Assembly: GCF_905147045.1 (NCBI RefSeq)
Contig: NC_065897.1
Span: 9,005,001-9,069,000 of the forward strand
Reading direction: 5' to 3'
DNA length: 64,000 nucleotides
Origin: Nymphalis io
Taxonomy: Eukaryota; Arthropoda; Insecta; Lepidoptera; Nymphalidae
The translations under genes were made by a program, and so were the position numbers. Shown piece by piece: positions 37,145 through 50,600 of this stretch; positions within the stretch are counted from its first letter, which is position 1; each line of letters begins with the position of its first letter. The notes below the pieces were generated by a model, which saw nothing but the letters and a program-made list of their open reading frames with translations, searched no databases and had not been told where the DNA came from.

Positions 37145-37947
37145 TTAAATAATTATAGTAGGTACATAGTATAGTCGTTATAGGTATCCTATACTAGCTA
37201 TTTATTACTAGAGCTTATTTATTACTTTTCAACAAATAACTTAATTGTAACTTTTTCTATTTTCACTTACACTTAAGAATTATGTATTAAAGTTAGTAAA
37301 GAAGGTTAGTTAATTTGCTAAGCACTTCAGAAAAAAATCACAGAAACATTGATAAATTGATCAGTTTATAATATTAAAAGTGTCAAATTAATAAAATACT
37401 TACACAAAATCCTGTCTAAAATTGATCGCAATCATTTCCTATTGTATAAAATGATGACGTAAAAAATGATCCGTACGTCAATAAGCAATAAATCAAATTT
37501 GTAACGTAAAATAATTCTGTTATAAGAAGAAATTGAAGAATTAACGCATCTCTAGAGGGACCTGCGATAATCTCCTGCCCCTGTATTTCATAAACTTTAC
37601 AAATTGTGATCTTATCTTTTAATTTTGTTTCGACTAAGGGACGTTAATACGATTAATTAATGTTTCCGAACTTTCTTGTTAAATTACAATTCTTATAAAA
37701 TCATAATTCAATTGACTATAAACTGTGGTAGGTTTTTACGTAACTCTTGTGGTACCTACCCACCCAACGTCAATTGGTACGTAAAGTATGTATTCAAAGA
37801 TGTTGGTTTGCAGTATGAGTACATTAGAAGCAGGTAACCTTAACTGCCGGTTTATTGAGGATGTAAGTATAAGCTAACATTTCCTACAGTTGATTTATTT
37901 ATGATGACAATTTAACTAATCTACTTTTTAAGTATATAGAAAAATAA

Positions 37948-38030
37948 AAGGGGAAATGCTACTGCTTTCTTGCCACCACGCGATCACGATTTGTACAGCA
38001 ATTTTTTTTTATATATAAATAGATAAAAAA
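37948..38030 (+). repeat. LINE-tail-like repeat, second copy
   Basis: Same GGGGAAATGCT...CACGCGATCACGATTTGTAC arrangement as 36597-36720, followed by a T-run and TATATATAAATAG. Confidence 0.5.
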
Positions 38031-38599
38031 AAAAACAAAAAAAAAAAAATTATTCTTAATCTACTTAACATTAGGTCTTCTTTTTTAAAATTATAAAAAA
38101 ACCTAAAGATTATTTTGGTTTAGTTAAACACGACCCCAATTTAATGTTTTTTTTTCATCCTCGTTATCAAAGTTAGGAGTAGCATAATTACCGTAAATGT
38201 CAAGTGCGAAGAAGTACTCACTTGTTCCTTAATATTTTTATAGTCAAAACTTTGATAACAATACTAGAATTTAAAATGGATATTGAAAACAGATTAAAAG
38301 TTTAGACGTATCTAATACTTTAAGACATTTAAATCTTGTTTTATTTCAACGCATCAATGAATTGATAAGAAATGTTCATTATTTTCGACAGCTCATTGAA
38401 AATATTATCGTAAGACTGTTATAATACAAAGTAGCTGTAATAAAACAAAAATGTATTTACCTTACCAAGAAAAAAAAATATCATGTTTTCCTATAGCGCT
38501 TTACTCCGACGAGAACGATAAGCACAAAATTAAACAAATGACAACTTCAGCAGTGTATGCATAGACATAAAACCGCAGTCTTCGTCTTTACCTATATAG

Positions 38600-38750
38600 T
38601 TTATTTTAATACAGGGAAATCAATCTGTAGACCACCTGATAGTAAGCGGTCAATACCACCCAAAGACAATGGCACTGTAAAAACAATAAACCATTCCAGC
38701 CTGAACGCGCCGTAAATTCTATGATTTGATGTTCCCTTGTCCTTCTAAGT
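38600..38750 (-). repeat. Rep-A copy, degraded
   Basis: Reversed Rep-A order: ACCACCTGATAGTAAGCGGT, AATGGCACTGTAA, then GTTCCCTTGTCC. Many differences; an old insertion. Confidence 0.5.
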
Positions 38751-39529
38751 ACACATTATAAACCCAAAGAAAGTACAAAGTATAGTCATTTGGCAATAAA
38801 TTAAATGATGAATGAATCTTCTGTACGCGTAATCAAAACAGAACGAAAAAGACAAAGAACTACAATGTTGTTTTATAGCGCTTACAATGCTTTACAAAGC
38901 GCATTAATAGTCATGGAACTAAAGTTTAATTACCGTCTAGAATCAATACCCTTCTTAGCTAATGGAATAGTTAGAACTGGAGTCAATCACACGCATCGTA
39001 AAGCCCGCAGTTCAGTAGTTACTTCCACTACATATAATTACAATTGAATTTATGGCTCATGTTACCCCCCAATAGCTAGCTGTAGGTAAGAATATGCGAA
39101 CTCTGTCTTAGAGCGAAATGTTAATTATTTCGAACAAATGTTTAAATAGTTTTGATATTGTTTATTGTAACAACAGGTTTATATTGGTAACGCGGGTTCT
39201 TGTAAGTACTTATATCTGTATTCCGACATAAATTATCTATCAATAAGATAAATACTTAATACTATTTATCTTTACTACATTTATATATTTACTATATCTT
39301 AAACAATATGATTGATGTTTTTAATGAATTCGTGTAATAGTAAAAAATCGAGATGATTTTTTTTTTCAAATTTATTTGAAAATTTTAAACAATGACAGTA
39401 TTAATAAATAACTTAATCCGAACACGCCACAAAATCAATATTTGCTCCGGACAAAATTAGCGTGTAATATTTCCTGTTAGAATTATAAATGAGACAGTTA
39501 CTCTCGCCAAAATATTGTCGTGAAATTGG

Positions 39530-39790
39530 AATTGAACGCGTCCGGTGCGCGGGCGTCGGCACGCGTACGTCACGTGACGGCCACGTGACGTAGCGCCTCC
39601 CGCGAGATACTACGCCCCTTCCTAGTATTTATTTTACAACTATCCTCTCATTGTAAGCTCATGTCATCCGACCAGCGCAAATTCAGTTTGGATTTCATCT
39701 CGCACCCCAGTTACGTCAACGCTAAGCAAACAACCAGATTGCATTATTATTTAATTGTCTCGAGTGTTTCTTTTGTGAATTTAAAATGAG
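39530..39790. promoter_or_regulatory. GC-rich island with paired CACGTG sites
   Basis: CGTCACGTGACG (39568-39579) is a perfect 12 bp palindrome and a second CACGTG follows at 39582-39587, both joined to CGTGACGT-type strings. GTCACGTGAC is the consensus of MiT/TFE-USF-type bHLH factors. Right of this lies an Inr-like TTCAGTTTGG (about 39680). No coding frame. A promoter or enhancer is likely; the target is unknown. Confidence 0.4.
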
Positions 39791-40256
39791 CATCCTTGAA
39801 CTTAAATTATTATGTACATTCGGTGGCACGTATGCACGAACAATTTTATATTCCATTTAATATTCCTTCCTACCAAAAATGTACGTGAATATCATTAGTA
39901 CAACAGCAAAATTAAAACGATACAACGAAGTCATAATATAATAGAATATTTGAAGTAATATTAATAATGAGTAATTGTTTCACTTAACATAATATAGTGT
40001 ATGTCAGTTTAAATGCAGCAAGCAGCTACTTCGCATAACCAACTCGACTGCACAACCAGATTGCTTGGGTGCCGGTGTATTTGCCAGTTCACTTTATAGT
40101 GTTCTAAAAAGCTTAGGTATAACTTTACATGCGTAAAATATTTTAGTATTCAATTTTAATTTTTATTAACAATATTGCAATAACATAAATAACAACTATC
40201 TTGTTTGACTCTAAAAACTGAAATTCACATCCAATAAAACCCCAAATATTATAAAA

Positions 40257-40560
40257 TAATCACGCTTCCCACAAAGCGGAATCTGAAAACAGCGTCCCAA
40301 CCTGGAGTAATACGGGCCATACATCAGCCGGTTCCATTCTAATGGTAATTCGGGATATACGATATTGTAGCCACGGTCCCTCGCCATAACAAATGTTTAT
40401 TTTATACACAACGCCACTAACAATAGTGTGCAAATACCTAAACACCGTAAATGGTGGCGCGATGCGATTTAGATGATAATGCCCGAACAGAAATAATAAT
40501 GGACGGAGCTCATAATTTAGCTCTGTTTACTCGCTCGCGGTTTTCAATTAATGGATTCTA
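40257..40560. promoter_or_regulatory. Non-coding island with homeodomain-like sites
   Basis: Balanced composition, no splice-bounded frame, and several TAATGG/TAATTA-type cores. Open frames on both strands overlap it but lack support. Possible conserved element. Confidence 0.25.
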
Positions 40561-41326
40561 CTTATATATTTTTCTGATGTGCATCAATAGAATTGTTTTG
40601 TCCATTAGCGTTTTAATTAATACCTATGATAATATTGTAAATATAATATTGTAACAAGTAAAAGAAAATCGTTTGAAAATGTTTCGAATGAGGCGGTCTA
40701 GTAACAAATTGAAGACCTAGTAGTTTATCTTTAAGAATGTCTTTAGCAATTGTGACGTAGCATTGATGTCTCACATAAAGCTAATATCTACTAACAGAAT
40801 GTAATTACTATACGAAAAGGAATTCCAGTAGTTTACCTTTCAACGCTCAATAAAATAAATGAAGTACTAGGTACCTCATAAGATGTCCATGTATAAAACA
40901 TTCTTTGCAAATGTTAGGCATATGTCAAATCAGTAAAAAGTAGTAAATTGTCTATGGTTCAACCTTAATGTCATTGATTAGTTTTGTCATTACGCGATAA
41001 TGCTTACTGTGAGTGTATATATTTATGACACATACATGGTGAATTGGTAGATAAACAAAACTAAAGATGTGTGTAATAATAATACAATAAAAATAGTGAT
41101 AATAATGTAATATTTTTTAATTAAAAAATAGTTAATAAATCTTAATACATACAAACATGGAAGATTTTTTACATGAAACTTTAAAAGGTAAAATTCACGT
41201 TCATATTTTGCAAAGAAAAAACGCTCGAGAATGTTACTTTAAAGAGATTCAAGTAAACTTTGAGCAAACGTTATTTCACATGTCTATGTATATTTTAGTC
41301 TTACCAATAATTTAAATGAAATGAAA

Positions 41327-41500
41327 AATGCGAAAATGAGTTTGTGTGTTTATTACGTTTTCACTATTTAATAATTCAACGGATTATCATAAAATTTTGC
41401 ATACACGTTGACAGGGATACTGAAAAGAATTGGGTACCTAGCATTTGATCCCTCTCAAACGCGAGCGAAGCCGGGGCCGTAAATTAGTACACACAAAATA
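41327..41500 (-). repeat. Rep-E copy
   Basis: Reverse orientation: AATGCGAAAATGAG, TTACGTTTTCAC, TTGACAGGGATACTGAAAAG, then AAACGCGAGCGAAGCC, the complement of the Rep-E start. Confidence 0.6.
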
Positions 41501-41591
41501 CTAAAGAACATTTTTGTAATATTCGTAATTTGTTTTAGCCCAGTGTTTCTTCCTATTTAATTTAATTAGTAAAATTTATGTTGATGACTAA

Positions 41592-41697
41592 TTAATCTTG
41601 CTGACCGACTCCTGTCGCGGCCATTCTCAAGAACGACTAGCGAAATTTGCGTGAAATACGAGTATGTATTATAGTATACAAGTGTGCGCGAACACAC
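41592..41697 (+). repeat. Rep-D fragment, degraded
   Basis: CCGACTCCTGTCGCGGCCAT and ACAAGTGTGCGCGAACACAC follow the Rep-D order (CGATTTCGGCCACGG, then CACAAGTGTGTGCGCAAACA at 62250). Confidence 0.55.
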
Positions 41698-42039
41698 AAA
41701 CAAAAAAGGTTATAATATGAATATGTACCTAGGTACGATTAGGTAGGTAATTTTACAACACATTCTTATGTCTAAATTAAAATAGCTAGGAAAAAAAAAC
41801 CTATATCAACATTGAACCTGTGACTATCTTATTGTTTGTGTCCAGTATCTGTAGGTACCGAATTAAAATATTAGTATATTTCTATAAAATGAAATAAAAA
41901 TTCCCGAACATAATTATTACGAAGACACAAAGAACTTTTAAACACATAAATATTCAAATAATCAATAGATTAATACACAGTGGATATAATACCTACAAGA
42001 TAGAAATAAAGAACGCTACGTAATTTTAGATACCTATTC

Positions 42040-42185
42040 AAAAGCGGGATCGTTTGAGCGCCTACATGTTTAATTTGATATTTAAAGGCGGCCCCACACC
42101 TGACAGCCCTAACACTCATGCATATTCATGTAGCGTGATTAATCATACCCGAACACCTACAAGATACACCCTTACTGTACGAAAT
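42040..42185. promoter_or_regulatory. Non-coding island with POU/homeodomain-like sites
   Basis: Holds GGCGGCCCCACACCTGACAG, ATGCATATTCATG (octamer-like) and GATTAATCA in a compact, GC-richer stretch without a frame. Function inferred. Confidence 0.25.
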
Positions 42186-43244
42186 TCGGGAAATATAATG
42201 AAGTATTAGCCATGCATGTTAGTGCAATTTGTTACGAGAAATTACGTGAAATTATGTGTATATTTAAACCAATTCGTATTTAAAATACTTACCGATATAA
42301 TTACGTATTTGAATAACACGACTTGTATTTTATAATTTAAAAAAATAGTTGATTACTTTTTAAATAACTTACGTTAACAAAAAAATTAAATTTATGAGTC
42401 TAAAAACTTAAAAAAAATCACAATGAAAGAGAATGCGATAAACATTTTATATTTTTTAATTTTTATAAATAGAAAAAAATACTGCCCATAGTTACTGTTT
42501 TCGGGATTACTCTCGCGCGTGCCCACATTTTTTTTATTCATAAAAATAGTTAACAATGTCAGCCTTTAATCCATAAATATTTTTTATAACATTAGTCTCA
42601 AATATTAGCATACGTTACACTATTTAAAGTCGTTTAAGTCCTACATCTGTCAGTGGGCGTGACTATAAGATGTATTAGGAATTTATGCTAATAATCGCCA
42701 GTAGTTCATACGTATTGATGATAAACGAACATTGCATTTTTTTATTACAACCCTATTTTTCAAGCAACGGCATAGAAATAATGTGTTATTTTTTTATTAT
42801 TGGCAAACTATTTTTTATCACGAAAACAGGATAAAATCACTGTATCAAACAAAGTAAAACTTTTGTTTCTTTGCTTCACGCAAAAGCTACTAATATAAAT
42901 GACAAATTAGTTTATAGTTTCAGAGCGGACATAACCTATAAATATATTATGTTTATATGTATTTATATGTTTATATGTAAACGTTGACACAAGGAGCTAA
43001 TTTTCCGTTTAAATTGTAAGACTAAGTCAGATTGTAATATATAATATTAGATGTGATACGAATTATTATTAAATATTACTGGAGATTATCTGCCATTTTT
43101 TATATTAATCAATAATAATCTTTATTTTTAATCCGGCAACATGAACATTGACAGATACTCTTTGCGGGAAACTGATAGACTTTAAAAAATTCTATTTACG
43201 AGCATTGCGGATTGCGTGTTGAGATTTAGTTCTTACAATTCAGA

Positions 43245-43372
43245 AGTCAGAATCTCCTAACTTTCATCCGATGGGACGGCAATCTGACACGATCGAAAAG
43301 AGTTCAGGTGCAAGGCCAACAGTTTTGCGTGCATTCCAAAGCACGGGAGTTTCTGCTACTGAGAAGAGAGTT
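43245..43372 (+). repeat. Rep-D fragment
   Basis: CATCCGATGGGACGGCAATC, AAAGAGTTCAGGTGCAAGGC and CCAAAGCACGGGAG match the middle of the copy at 62174-62541. Confidence 0.8.
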
Positions 43373-43699
43373 TCTTCGACTGAAAACCAAATAACATTTT
43401 TATTATGATATATTTATAATAAAAGCATGAGGAATATTGGGTAGTGCAATTACTCACACATACAACAGCGTAAGTAATAATATATTTATTTTATGAAATT
43501 TTACACAATCACAAAACAAATTCTACTACCCTAAGTCCTTAAACGGTTAGCCTATCTTAAAGTATTCCAATAAGAAACACTACAAAAACATGTCTTTAAA
43601 ATCAGCCTTAGCTTTAAAAAAATGTTAAAGAAAAGACTGAATATTATTTTTTTAAATTTATATATATGAGATCTTCGTTTTACTAGCACGGTAACACAA

Positions 43700-43805
43700 A
43701 ACAATAGTGACACATGTCATCGCTGCGTCAAGGGTGATCGCGCGGCAATCCGTCATCGAGCGGCGCCGTACCGCTCCCGCGGGAAACAAGTCGATTCGTT
43801 GACCT
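43700..43805. promoter_or_regulatory. Short GC-rich island
   Basis: A hundred bases with GCGCGGCAATCCG, GAGCGGCGCCG and CCGCTCCCGCGGG strings in AT-rich DNA. No frame. Possibly a small regulatory element. Confidence 0.25.
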
Positions 43806-43957
43806 TACTAATTTGTTACTTTAACTGGAGGAAAAATACTGAGAATTTTTTTTAAATTTTTTTTACGTTATCACCAAGTAATTAAATCGCTTAATAGATT
43901 GTAGAAAATTATATTTGCATAAATTCCTAACAGCTTTTGGTGTGCCTGTTACTCGTG

Positions 43958-44005
43958 CGTGTTACATATTAATATAACGGTAACTTTATATTAATATGTA
44001 ACACG
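43958..44005. repeat. Inverted repeat, 19 bp arms, 10 base loop
   Basis: 43958-43976 (CGTGTTACATATTAATATA) and 43987-44005 are exact inverted copies. Could be a remnant transposon end or form a stem-loop. Confidence 0.85.
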
Positions 44006-44229
44006 AACAATTATTTAAAATTGATTCAATAAAATTATATATTTAACTAGACAACTATCTTGTTGTTTTTATAGCTTATAAGTTTGTAGAACCCGAGGTA
44101 CAGGGTAATTCAAATTCTTGGTCAATTCAATAAAAAGTTATTGAGTTTGTCAATCGAGAAATTCGCAGTAGCATTCCGTACTTTGACTCGTGTCTGATTT
44201 TCTTTTTATCGGACTATGCGAGTGAGAGA

Positions 44230-44345
44230 ATAAAGTGTCTAGTAGAAGTCTGCGTTTGCGCAAACACTTGTGCACTGTAATAATCTCCTGCAAAGTTAGT
44301 CTCTCCGTTGAGAGTGGCTGCCACAACCCCTTGAAACCCAGTAGA
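44230..44345 (-). repeat. Rep-D fragment, inverted
   Basis: Reverse of the Rep-D left part: TGCGCAAACACTTGTGCACT, ATAATCTCCTGC and GAGAGTGGCTGCC blocks. Confidence 0.7.
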
Positions 44346-47073
44346 ACCGGTCAGAAGAAACTATAACATCTTTAATTAGACAAAACGTCTACAAGTTAAA
44401 AAATGATATTTTAGCTAATCAAATTAGTTTCATGATTATCATTAATCACGTGAAATGAATTGGTACCTAACTTATACGGATATAGTTTTATCTGGAAGTA
44501 AACTTAATTTATATTTACCGGACAATCCTTTAAAACGATTCCAATTGGATTTACCAATCGGTCTATCCGAATGATCGGTAGCCATATTTTCCACTACGTT
44601 GAGTCAACAGCCCATCCATTCATCGGTGCAATGAAAATATTGCCCATTTATCTTTTGTTTTTCCTGCTTCAAACCTCTCCATTTAACTCGAGTGTGAACG
44701 TGAATTGTGTGCACCGTCAGAATTCATTTATTGAATCGCTGATATGTGAAATCACTATTTTGTTTGACATCGAACGTTCGATTCAATTTAATATCTTTAA
44801 AAGGATTTATGTGTATTCTTATTAATTTTTATAGTAGTTATATATATATGTTATATTATATATACCTAACTTATTTATTTAGGTTGCGACTCACACGTAT
44901 TTACTACGTTATTGGTACAATATAAAATAAACATAGTTCCTCATATTTAATTACAGTGTACTACAAAACTGTTTGTTGTAGGTAAAAGTATCTACTTACA
45001 AACAAACTGCGCCGACCCTAAAATAAATAGCGTTAGTTAGCGATTTAGTTGAATAATTCTAAATTCTTCCAAATACATTTACATTCACATTCTTCCAAAA
45101 TAGTAGTAAGGTAGTTTATATTTTTTATTGTACGTTACGTGAAATTTGATGATTTCAACATTTCCCTTATACAAATGAGATAATATAATTTTACAGTATC
45201 GGAACGCAACAAAGTATTCTCTAAAAAAATATTTGAAGCAGATAGTAGTTTTTCCGCTTCCTTGATTAAAAATAAAGTTTTAATATATTTTTTGGAATAC
45301 TAATAATTTTATTTTAAGGTTGTGGTACTTGTGCGCCATCTATTATTGAGAACACTACATTTCGTTTTAAATAAGACTTCATTTTGTAATATTTCTATTC
45401 GCTACTAGATGGCGCTTTAATATCATTAGTTTATTTTGGAGTAAGCAAATTGTATACAGATATTTTTTAAATTCGATTTAAATTTATCCATAGGGCAAGC
45501 TATATAACAATTATCTTCTTAGATCGCTTTCTTGGTCTGGGAGCTATATTATAAGGCCGTAAATTATTAGCTTACATTCCCAATTTTGGCTAATATAAAG
45601 AAAAACCTAATATTTTTAATCAGGTTTTCTGGAATTCTTGTTTAATTCGTTCATTCCTGTTCCTGAGCATCCGGTCGTGTGGGTTTTGCCGTCCCATCAG
45701 ATGTTGTCATTGAATGAATAGAGTGCACTTTACAATTATGTATTCAGAAAATCACCAATATTGTAAGTATTTTGTTTAAACAACAAATGCGTGTTTACCA
45801 AACAAAAAGTTACTCTTTTTTACTAGACACATTTCGCATGTTGTAAAACAAACATGATGATGATGAATAACGAAAGAAATAATTAAAGTTGAGTGAGAAT
45901 ATTACGTTTTGGGCTTTGAGTTCGAGGCGTGTAAAATGCTTTTGACTGTATGAAGCCATTAAAGAACATACATACTTATTAATATAGTCTAGAAAAAAGT
46001 AAGTTTAGTAAAATGTTTTAAGCGTCAATAAAATCAAACAATTACTTGTATATATTTTTTATTATCTTCATTCGGTACTCCATATTGATCCCATAATGTA
46101 AAAAATAGAAAAATAAAAAAAACAACATTACACAAGCACTAACGATAAGAGTAAGATCATCACAGACGGTTATAATAAATGCTAGAGTACATTTCTGTAT
46201 AGAAAAATTGTCTCATAAAAAGTATTAAAATAATAGATAAAAAATAAAAAATTAAAGTGAACTTAAAACTATATTTCAATTGCATTATTTAATTTATTAG
46301 ACAGACATATATTTTTCCCCCGATAAATTCAACAAAAAAAAAACTTAAAAAGAAATGTTTGAAAACAAAATTGAGCAAGTCGTACTTAGCAATTAGTAAC
46401 ACCATTTTATACAAGATTTGTCTTTGTCTTTAAGACATAATAATGACATTTAAAATATTTCATTCGCATTTAAATGTTGGAACCATTCATAAATAATTTT
46501 AGATACATTTTTAGGTAAAAAAAAATTGATTTGTCATTACTTAATAAAACATAATGATTGTTTTCATTATGAGAGCAATCATTATCATTATTATTTATCT
46601 CAGAAAGCGTTTCATACAAAAACAGGCAATTGAGAACGAAGAGTGATACGGTTTTGAAAGCCATTTAAAGGTCCCGTATAATAGCCACACTTTCAAATAA
46701 CACGAAAAAAAAAAATATTTCTACATGGTAATTAATTGTAGGTTTATTTATTAAATATTGTTTTGTATTTATTTAAAAGGAATGTTTTAAAGGAATTCAA
46801 TAAATTTGGTTATCTTAAATAACAAAAACACATTGCAAAAACATGATAAAAAAATAAATAAATAATTATTCGCATTCAAATGTTCGAGTTATGCCAATAT
46901 CTTATACCACTTCTATTTGTCATCCTAATATTCTCAATACGGAAAAAAAAACAAGTATATATTTCTACACAATTCTAAAATATGATTTGAACTTCAAAAA
47001 TCAAATTATTAAGAGTTAAAGAGTGTTACAATACTAGTTCAATGCAAGAACATTAAAAATGTACATACATTTT
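44346..47073. other. AT-rich intergenic sequence
   Basis: Downstream of the PAQR gene. A plus-strand frame at 44571-44825 has a hydrophobic, signal-like stretch but no other support. At 45335-45420 two copies of GCGCCATCTA face each other about 75 bp apart (possible small MITE). Confidence 0.35.
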
Positions 47074-47079
47074 TTTATT
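47074..47079 (-). terminator. Possible PAQR3-like polyadenylation signal
   Basis: AATAAA on the minus strand about 400 bases after the stop codon. It is the nearest one noticed, so a 3' UTR of this length is plausible but unproven. Confidence 0.3.
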
Positions 47080-47476
47080 CAAAAAAGAAATGTAAGTCAT
47101 AGCAGATAAAAATATAGTATGACATGATTTTTTGCCGTTTGCAGGCCCAAAAAAATTTGTTGAATTTGATCTAAGACTAAAAAGATTGGACGAATTTCGA
47201 AAAGACGAGATACTACTTTTGATAAATATTGGTGTTTGTTTGTAAAATTCAATTAATTTGACAGGACGCTATCTGTTTTACAAGTGACAAAAACTATTTA
47301 GGGATTTCGTACACCGAAAACAGCACCGTTGGGTATGAATTTTATCTAGATCATTCTCAACCGGCATTTTTTCCGCATTGAAATGCGATCACAAATGTAA
47401 TACCAGTGACAGACTCATAAGGCCATTCATACATCTAACACTTTATAATAATTACCCTGAATTTAAAGTTAAAGCT

Positions 47477-47641
47477 CTAGAATATTCTCATGGTGTTCGC
47501 ACAGCCGTGGTTCATTCTATACTGGACATATATCATAGCTGAGTTGTGCCAGTAGTACAGAGCTCCTAGAACTAAAACATGCCACCACTGGTGGGAGTGA
47601 CCTATGTAGTCTACTTTACCTGGAAACCAACGTTCCGGAAT
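47477..47641 (-). CDS. PAQR3: PAQR3-like, last coding exon
   Basis: Starts after the acceptor ATAATTCCAG with IPERWFPGKVDYIG, then the metal-binding HSHQWWH motif, the last membrane helix (VLVLGALYYW) and a tail MNHGCANTMRIF ending at TAG. 54 codons plus stop, phase 0. Confidence 0.95.
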   Translation of the reverse strand: MPERWFPGKVDYIGHSHQWWHVLVLGALYYWHNSAMIYVQYRMNHGCANTMRIF

Positions 47642-50600
47642 CTGGAATTATAATAATTTTATTAAGTTTTGTTTGATGTTATTTGCTTTTTTAATGGGTT
47701 CGTTTATGCGACATCGAAATTTGTTTTACAAACTTTTATTTTAATATTTATGCTGTGGGAGACTGAGCCGACGTCACACCTTGATTTGAGAATTATTCGG
47801 TTAATTTTATACTTGATAGTGATTCATTCATTTAAGATTTATTATAGATTAGACAAAAAACGCTGTATGTAAAAATTGTTAAGACAAAGGCATAAATTAA
47901 AAAATAGTTGATTAATTTCATTATAAGAATAGATAAAAATATTCCCACGCAATTTTTATTTTACAATAATAATATAATTCCTTTTTTTTGTTCTATTTTC
48001 TTGTAATAACCTTAAACAACGTATAAGAACATCTTTTGTCGGAACACAGTTGGTATCCTTTGAAAATTTGCCAACAGATTTAAAACCCCGAAAATTTGAA
48101 TTTCGGTACTAATATTAGTTACCTTAAAGGCGTAAATGGCGAACGCTGTACCGCTTATTACATACATCCCAATTACTCTTGGAAAGAATATCTGAAACAA
48201 TAAATATCTATGTAACTTACACATGTAAGAGAATTGTTCAAAAAATATTTTTTTATTATAGGTGAGATCTTTTTCTTATATATAGACACTTAAAATATTA
48301 GATAAAGCAAATAAATAAGTGGTATTAACTGAAAAGATAAATTTAAAATAAAAAAACGTAAATAATTAGGAAGGTGAAATTAATCGTTCCCTAATCACAT
48401 AAGCTGCTGTATATAAAATTAAAAATATATTTTAACATAGCAGTAGTAGCAATAACAGCCTGTGGATATCCCACTGCTGGGCTAAGGCCCCTTCTCCTTT
48501 TTTTTTGAGAAGGTTTGGAGCGTATTCCACCACGCTGCTCCAATGCGGGTTGGTGCAATACACATGTGGTCGAATTTCAATGAACTTAGACACATGTAGT
48601 TTTCCTCACGATGTTTTCCTTGACCGTCAAGCACGAGGTGAATTAAAATCATAAATTAAGCACGTGAAAATTCAGTGATGCTTGCCAGGGTTTGAACCCA
48701 CGATCATAGGTTAAGATTCACGCGTTCTAATCACTGGGTCGTCTCGACGTTCTAGCATAAGCTCATTTATTTATTATCTGTAAATGGAACTTCATCTTAT
48801 GTACGAGGCGAGATGACTCAGTGAATGGACGTCACGTTTTTCTTAACCGAACGATATAATAATGTGTTATTTTAATTTAAATAAAAATAACGTACAATTA
48901 TTGCGTAATTATACAAGAATGGATAACTTCCTTGTAAAACAACATCGAAGGACATATAAGGTATATAAGGTAATATAACGTTGTAAAAATTTACATTCTA
49001 AATTTACTTGTCATAAAGTAAAGTTAAATAAAGTAACAGCCTGTGAATGTCCCACTGCTGGGCTAAGACGTCCTCTCCCTTTTTGAGCAGAAGATATGGA
49101 GCTTATATACTTGTCATAATTAAAATAATTTTACTGAGGAGTAATGAGTTATTTTTTTACTTAAAATCGGTAGGCCGGCTGGCAAACGGCCTGGTGGTAA
49201 GCGTTCACCACCAGTCATAGACATCATCACTATAATTAAAAAGTATTAACCATTCCCTATATTGCCGAAATCATCAAATATAATATCACGTACCAGAGTG
49301 AAATTAATAAAATGTATAAATAATTTGGTAATGTAAACATCGTGAGTGAAGTGACACAAGAAACGCTAGAACCACACATAGAATTTAAATTTCGATCTCT
49401 GTACTAAAATAATGAGCCAGCCAGTATACTAACGCATACTTAAATTGAACAACATGGGAAAACATGAATAACTTTCAACTATACTATACTGTCACTGGAG
49501 GTAGGGCTTTGTGCAAGCTCGTCTGGGTAGGTACCCACTCATCAGATATTCTACCGTAAAAGCTGTACTTGATATTGTTGTGTTCCGGTTTAAAGGGTGA
49601 GTGAGCCAGTGTAATTACAGGCACAAGGGACATAAAACCTTAGTTCCCAAGGTTGGTGGCGCATTGGCTATGTAAGCGATGGTTGACATTTCTTACAATG
49701 CCAATGTCTAAGGGCGTTTGGTGACCACTTACCATCAGGTGGCCCATATGCTCGTCCGCCTTCCATTTTGAGCATGACATATTTTAATAGCGACATCGTG
49801 CGGCAGCAAGTGTCGACAGAATCTATATGTATACTTAAATACCAGTATTATTAATGCGAAAGTAACTTATTCTGTCTGTTACGCTTTCACGGCTAAACTA
49901 TTGGACCGATTTTAATGAAATTTAAAATAAAACAAGCTATATATAGGAAGACATAGGCTACTTTTTTATAGCTAACATCTAACCCAAATACGCAAGAGAA
50001 ATCGCGGAGGAAAACTAGTTTTCTATTAATCGGTGTTGTGCTTTGATTTTCAGGTATAAGTTTTAACACACATACTAATAACATTAATTCGTGGTACCGA
50101 GTAAAGGAGTGAAATCAACTTGCTCAACAAAATACCCATAACTCGGACCCTACACGTCCTTAATCAGACTACCGAAAAATTATATAAAGTTTATCTGCAA
50201 ACGAATTTAAAAAAACTACAAAAATATTTTTAATTTGTATATATTGTTTAACTATGAGACACTAGACTACTGAACTATTGCATCAGAATTGTTCTGTAAA
50301 TATTTTCATTTTTTATTTTATTTATAGTTGTTAAATCGAAGCGTCTATCTGTGATTTGGAAATAACTGTCTCTTTTTAATTTAATATGGCTATTTTAGAA
50401 TTACCAATCATTTTAATAACTAAAATATTTCTGTGTATAATTCAAATATGTATTGCATTATGTACGTTATAATTTTGAAGAATTTTCGTCACAAACTGAA
50501 TTTCATGCTGACGAAGGAGCGGTGTTTGGAAGAACTTTGGCTAACCTGCACCATTGGGTTGTCGAAACCACCCATGACATAGGTCCAATGTAACGTTGGC

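Noticed and set aside
44571..44825. 84-codon ORF with signal-peptide-like stretch
   Set aside because: Single short frame in AT-rich DNA with no homology or transcription signals visible.
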